Assembly (NCBI GenBank): GCA_030037185.1
Contig: JASHRR010000648.1
Coordinates: 1 to 9,397, forward strand
Reading direction: 5' to 3'
DNA from: Xanthobacteraceae bacterium
GTDB taxonomy: Bacteria > Pseudomonadota > Alphaproteobacteria > Rhizobiales > Xanthobacteraceae
Length of the DNA: 9,397 bases
Shown in pieces: positions 6,536 through 9,397 of the stretch (positions are counted from its first letter, which is position 1; each line of letters opens with the position of its first letter). The notes beneath the pieces are model-generated. The model worked only from the letters and a program-made list of their open reading frames with translations. It searched no databases and was not told where the DNA came from. A program made the position numbers and the translations under genes.

Positions 6536-6574
6536 ATGCGCGTGTTGATAACGGGCGGCGCTGGAGTCATTGGC
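6536..6574 (+). pseudogene. Orphan 5' fragment of an NAD-dependent epimerase/dehydratase gene
   Basis: ATG 6536 opens MRVLITGGAGVIG, which matches the first beta strand and dinucleotide-binding loop (TGGxGxIG) of extended short-chain dehydrogenases such as UDP-glucose 4-epimerase or dTDP-glucose 4,6-dehydratase. These enzymes are about 300-350 aa long. Here the match ends after 13 residues. The frame then runs on as Arg/Pro-rich sequence to a stop at 6742, without the expected SHL, acidic residue or YxxxK motifs. No frame nearby picks up the family again, so this looks like a gene start cut off by a deletion or rearrangement near 6575. No ribosome binding site is obvious. Confidence 0.5.
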
Positions 6575-6987
6575 TTACGAGACAGCCTGGCGCCGCAGGT
6601 TCACGGCCGCAAACGTCGCCCGCATCGAGCACGCCGCGCCGAACCGGCACAAGGAACTCAACGCAAGCCGACGTTTTGCGCCGAACATAACGCGCGACAA
6701 TGTACGGGCGGCACGATTTTCGCCGAGCGTTCGCTTGTTTGAGGCGGCGGCCCCAATCTCGCCGGCGCCCGGGGGGACGCCACGGGGGCGCTTCAGCCCC
6801 TCACAGAGGTGCGTGAACACCGTCGGCGCGACACCGCCGCTGCGACGCGCCGCATGGCGCACGGCAGGTCGAACAGCCAGCAATCAGGCACCTGGAAGTC
6901 GTCGCATGAGGTCAGAGCCATACGAGCAGATCGGTTCCATGACACGGCTACGACGTTGGCAATGCGTTCGGGGGCGCGTTGCGGCGT

Positions 6988-7030
6988 GATCAAATTACCT
7001 TTCCAGGTCATCCCCGCCCCAGATTTGATC
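6988..7030. repeat. Inverted-repeat-bounded element, dispersed-repeat-like
   Basis: GATCAAAT and ATTTGATC flank 27 nt that include CATCCCCGCCCC. The right side (about 7010-7038, CCCAGATTTGATCCGGGGG) resembles a common intergenic repeat of this bacterial group, from memory. Confidence 0.4.
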
Positions 7031-7309
7031 CGGGGGTTAGCGCGCGATTCATGCTTTTTTGGCACGAATCAGCCATTGAGGTGGGTCCGAGGCGAGCGCG
7101 CCATCACTGAAAGCGAGTTGTCGAGTTGTTGGCCTGTAACGGATCGACCACTGGACTGTCTTGGCCCAACCGGCCCCAGTTCGACGCTTCCTCCCGACCT
7201 TCCCCTCCTTGCGAGTGGGGGAGCGAGAGGGTTTCTGTGCAAAACGCCCGCGAGCACGGGGCGGGCCAGCCTTCGGAGTGCTAGCTTGGTTTCTCTGCCG
7301 CAAAATCGC

Positions 7310-7354
7310 CCCCCTCTCTACCCTCCCCCGCAAGCGGGGAGGGTAGAGAGGGGG
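7310..7354. repeat. Perfect 19-bp stem-loop, Rhizobiales-type palindromic element
   Basis: Arm 7310-7328 (pyrimidine-rich) pairs perfectly over 19 bp with 7336-7354, loop CGCAAGC. The same kind of C/T-rich tract followed by a GCAAG loop and G/A-rich return is a frequent intergenic repeat in this group (from memory). It ends 56 nt before the response regulator start and could lie in its leader RNA. A degenerate partner (TTCCCCTCCTTGCGAGTGGGGGA) lies at about 7200-7222. Confidence 0.75.
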
Positions 7355-7410
7355 TTAGAGACGTCATCCCGTCGATCCCGAGGCGAATCTCTGACCTTGG
7401 AGGAGCTGTT

Positions 7411-8121
7411 GTGAACTCGCCGAACTGTTACGCAGAGGTTTCCGGTGATGCGGTGGTCGCCGAGACGTCCTTGTCAGATTTGAGAATTCTTGTTGTCGAA
7501 GATGAGAGCCTGATCGCCCTCAATCTGGAATTAATTCTTCGCCGCTTCGGCTGCGAGGTTGTCGGCCTCGTGTCGGAGGTCGGCGGCATCGTCGCAGCGA
7601 TTAAGAAACACCTCCCTGACGGTATTTTTCTCGACGTCAATTTGCGCGGCCGGAAAGTCTTCGATGTCCTTGGCGAGGTCATCAGCCTCGGCGTTCCGTG
7701 CGTGCTGTCCTCCGGCTACGACGACCCCACGCTGTTTCCGGAGGAATTTCGCAATCTGCCGAGGATTGCCAAGCCGTTTGATGAAGCGGCCCTTCACCGC
7801 GTTTGCGTCGAATTCGGATCGCTGGTGCAAGCCCGGCAGGGGCATCGTAGCGCCACACGCGTGGCGTCCAGACGCTCGGGCCTCTCGGCGCGGGCAACGA
7901 TTCGCCTTGCCCATACCACTGATCTCGTCCGCAATCCGATCGCTAATGAACCGGGGAAGGCTCGGCCGCGGACAGCGGTCACAACGCATCCGTCCGAAGC
8001 TGGGGAACTGGGAAAGTCAGAGTGCAACGAAATCCTTCGCGATCGAAATCGAGATCCGCGGTGCCAAGGAGATCGTAAGATACGACGCGCGAAATCAGCT
8101 TACTCCCGAAACCCGCTTTGA
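7411..8121 (+). CDS. Single-domain response regulator (CheY-like receiver) with non-family C-terminal extension
   Basis: A 236-aa frame with a GTG start and a good GGAGGA 6 nt upstream. Residues 23-140 form a receiver domain: acidic pair Glu30-Asp31, phospho-acceptor Asp75 in DGIFLDVNL, Ser101 in LSSGYDD (switch position) and Lys121 in RIAKPFD. There is no DNA-binding or enzymatic domain, so it likely relays phosphate or works by protein contact. The LSSGY segment sits where FATGUY-type receivers have FATGY; those pair with HWE/HisKA_2 kinases, so a partnership with the convergent kinase is plausible (inference). Residues from about 144 are Arg-rich and unlike receiver partners. The last 47 codons or so lie antisense to the kinase 3' end, which suggests that an ancestral stop was lost and the tail is read-through. 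Confidence 0.88.
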   Translation: MNSPNCYAEVSGDAVVAETSLSDLRILVVEDESLIALNLELILRRFGCEVVGLVSEVGGIVAAIKKHLPDGIFLDVNLRGRKVFDVLGEVISLGVPCVLSSGYDDPTLFPEEFRNLPRIAKPFDEAALHRVCVEFGSLVQARQGHRSATRVASRRSGLSARATIRLAHTTDLVRNPIANEPGKARPRTAVTTHPSEAGELGKSECNEILRDRNRDPRCQGDRKIRRAKSAYSRNPL

Positions 8122-9397
8122 TCTCGCGCTTAACGGCAGGTCCGTTTGTTTCGGTCCAGGTGAATAACACGTTTGCGCCATCAGTTCGCCAAGCGATCTT
8201 CACGCGGCCATGTTCCGCGGAAAAAGCCCCGTATTTTGCCGCGTTGGTGGACAGCTCGTGCAACACCATGCTCAACGGCACGACCATGTTTGGCGGCAGC
8301 GACAATCGCGAGCCGGACCATTGCGCCCGCATCCCGCGGTCCCCGGCGTGATATGGGGCGAGGCTGCGCTCGACCAGCTGCTCGAAATCGACCTGTCCCC
8401 AGCGTCCCTGGGTCAGGATATCGTGGGCCAGCGAAAGGGCGCGCAGTCGGCCATCGAACGCCCGCTTGAATTCCGACGGCGACTGGTTGGCTGAGAGCGT
8501 CTGCCAAGCTACCGACTGCACGATCGCGAGAATGTTTTTTACGCGATGGTTGAGTTCGGCCACGAGCATCGTCTGCTGCGACTCGGCCCGCTTGCGATCG
8601 GTGATCTCGGTCAGCGACAAGATGCAGCCGATGCGACCGCCAAGTTTATCGCTCAGCGGGCCAGCGCTGAGCAAGAAATGTTTGTCGTCTACTGCCGGCA
8701 GGCAAATTTGCGCTTCAGCGCCACGAAGCGATTGTTGCTGGAGCACAAGCTCTAGCACTTCGCTCGACGACATACGGACGCCGGAAAGGTGCGGCTCAGC
8801 CGGCAGCGCCACTTCCATCGGAACGGCCTCCGCCAGCAATTTCCCCTCCAGGGCCTTGTCCAGCAGGCGTTCGGCGGCCAAGCTCGCCTTGGTGATGCGT
8901 CCGTCGGCATCGCAGACGATGACTGCGTCGGTCGCTTGCTCGAGAATGGAACGCGCGAACCTTTCGGACGCCGCGAGTTTTTCGGAGCGTTTCTGGGCGG
9001 TGAGATCGGTAATGATCAATAGCAGCGCCGGAGTGTGGTCGATAATGAGGGGACCGACCGCGACCAGCGCCGGCATCAGGCTGCCGTCCTTGCGCCGGAA
9101 CTTCAGTTCACCGCTGGCCGGCAGTTCCGCGCCTTCGCCCAGGAGACCTGCGAGGATTGCCGTATCTGAAGGAGCGACGAGGGTCGCCACCGGCTTACCG
9201 ATAAGCTGCCCGTCGGGATAACCGAGGAGATCCGCCAGACGGCGGTTGCTGTAAAGAATCTGATGGTCTTCCCCGAGCGTCAGTGCCCCCTCGTGCATCC
9301 GCTCGACCACCAGCCGATAGGGCTCCTGCGCGCCGGCCAGGGTCGAAACCTGTGGCCCCTTCGGGCCTCTGACGACGACGGCGTCGATCGTGCCTTT
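7979..9397 (-). CDS. PAS-containing HWE-family sensor histidine kinase, 5' end beyond window
   Basis: The minus-strand frame is open from base 9397 to the TGA at 7979-7981 (472 codons visible), so the N-terminus is missing. Two PAS-like sensor domains are visible: one from about 9310 to 9060 (HEGALTLGEDHQILYSNRRL), the second from about 8960 to 8590 (VIVCDADGRITKASLAAERLL), each followed by a linker of the TDLTAQKR or TEITDRKR type. The transmitter follows: phospho-acceptor His in LNHRVKN (codon at 8546-8548), N-box HELSTNAAKYGA with His at 8258-8260 and Asn at 8243-8245, and WTE (Trp codon 8156-8158). The N-box His and the WxE motif define the HWE family. A Gly box follows (GFGSKLI). No transmembrane segment is in the visible part, so it is probably cytoplasmic. 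Its likely partner is the convergent receiver protein. Such kinases often tune the general stress response through PhyR, but no PhyR is present here. Confidence 0.95.
   Translation of the reverse strand, partial: KGTIDAVVVRGPKGPQVSTLAGAQEPYRLVVERMHEGALTLGEDHQILYSNRRLADLLGYPDGQLIGKPVATLVAPSDTAILAGLLGEGAELPASGELKFRRKDGSLMPALVAVGPLIIDHTPALLLIITDLTAQKRSEKLAASERFARSILEQATDAVIVCDADGRITKASLAAERLLDKALEGKLLAEAVPMEVALPAEPHLSGVRMSSSEVLELVLQQQSLRGAEAQICLPAVDDKHFLLSAGPLSDKLGGRIGCILSLTEITDRKRAESQQTMLVAELNHRVKNILAIVQSVAWQTLSANQSPSEFKRAFDGRLRALSLAHDILTQGRWGQVDFEQLVERSLAPYHAGDRGMRAQWSGSRLSLPPNMVVPLSMVLHELSTNAAKYGAFSAEHGRVKIAWRTDGANVLFTWTETNGPAVKREIKAGFGSKLISRVVSYDLLGTADLDFDREGFRCTLTFPVPQLRTDAL

Larger units (their letters stand above)
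6575..7410. other. Gene-poor, repeat-like stretch before the response regulator
   Basis: No gene is supported. The 201-codon plus frame 6809-7414 translates phrases such as VIPAPDLIRG and PPLYPPPQAG, which I recognise as translations of dispersed non-coding repeats in Bradyrhizobium-type genomes. An 8-bp perfect inverted repeat GATCAAAT/ATTTGATC (6988-6995 and 7023-7030) brackets one such element. Pyrimidine-rich and purine-rich tracts fill 7185-7360. Confidence 0.55.

Noticed and set aside
6411..6548. 45-codon plus-strand frame with four Cys after the second EcfG-type promoter
   Set aside because: AAGG lies only 4 nt before the ATG, the sequence matches nothing I know, and it overlaps the epimerase fragment; kept only as a possibility within the promoter finding.
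6638..6673. GGAAC followed by CGTT near 6652-6675 as a third EcfG-type promoter
   Set aside because: The spacer is 14 nt, outside the 16-17 nt needed.
6809..7414. 201-codon plus-strand frame before the response regulator
   Set aside because: Its translation contains phrases typical of dispersed non-coding repeats (VIPAPDLIRG, PPLYPPPQAG), it has no ribosome binding site, and it crosses the 19-bp hairpin.

Overview
The base composition (high GC), GTG/TTG starts, an HWE-family sensor kinase, and two exact matches to the GGAAC-N16-CGTT promoter of the alphaproteobacterial general stress sigma factor EcfG point to an alphaproteobacterium of the Rhizobiales. Bradyrhizobium or a close relative is most likely; this is inference, since no rRNA or typing gene is present.

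Layout. Positions 1-1203 (+) hold a Fic-domain AMP-transferase whose true start may lie left of the window. Positions 1204-2096 have no convincing gene, only hairpins and one possible 28-aa peptide. Positions 2097-2582 (-) encode an exported Gly/Tyr-rich repeat protein, possibly a lipoprotein. Positions 2583-3169 are a non-coding leader with a locally AT-rich stretch. Positions 3170-4870 (+) encode a membrane-anchored peptidase M15 (D,D-carboxypeptidase-like) protein with an unusual basic C-terminal repeat tail. It converges on a DUF4142 exported protein at 5111-5701 (-), and a hairpin lies between them. Positions 5702-7410 are about 1.7 kb of gene-poor DNA with two EcfG-type promoters, a 14-bp palindrome, stable hairpins, dispersed-repeat-like elements, and a 13-residue orphan N-terminus of an NAD-dependent epimerase. 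Positions 7411-8121 (+) encode a single-domain response regulator, and 7979-9397 (-) an HWE-family PAS sensor kinase that runs off the right edge. The two are convergent and overlap by 143 nt.

How they may work together. Most genes look like independent accessory loci rather than one operon. The shared theme is cell envelope and stress: an EcfG-type promoter sits in front of the DUF4142 gene, a second such promoter faces into a region with no clear gene, and an HWE kinase/receiver pair of the type that often feeds the general stress response lies at the right end. I see no complete new defence or mobile system. The best leads are the orphan stress promoter at 6288, the coding-constrained repeat tail of the M15 protein, and the long antisense overlap of the two-component genes.
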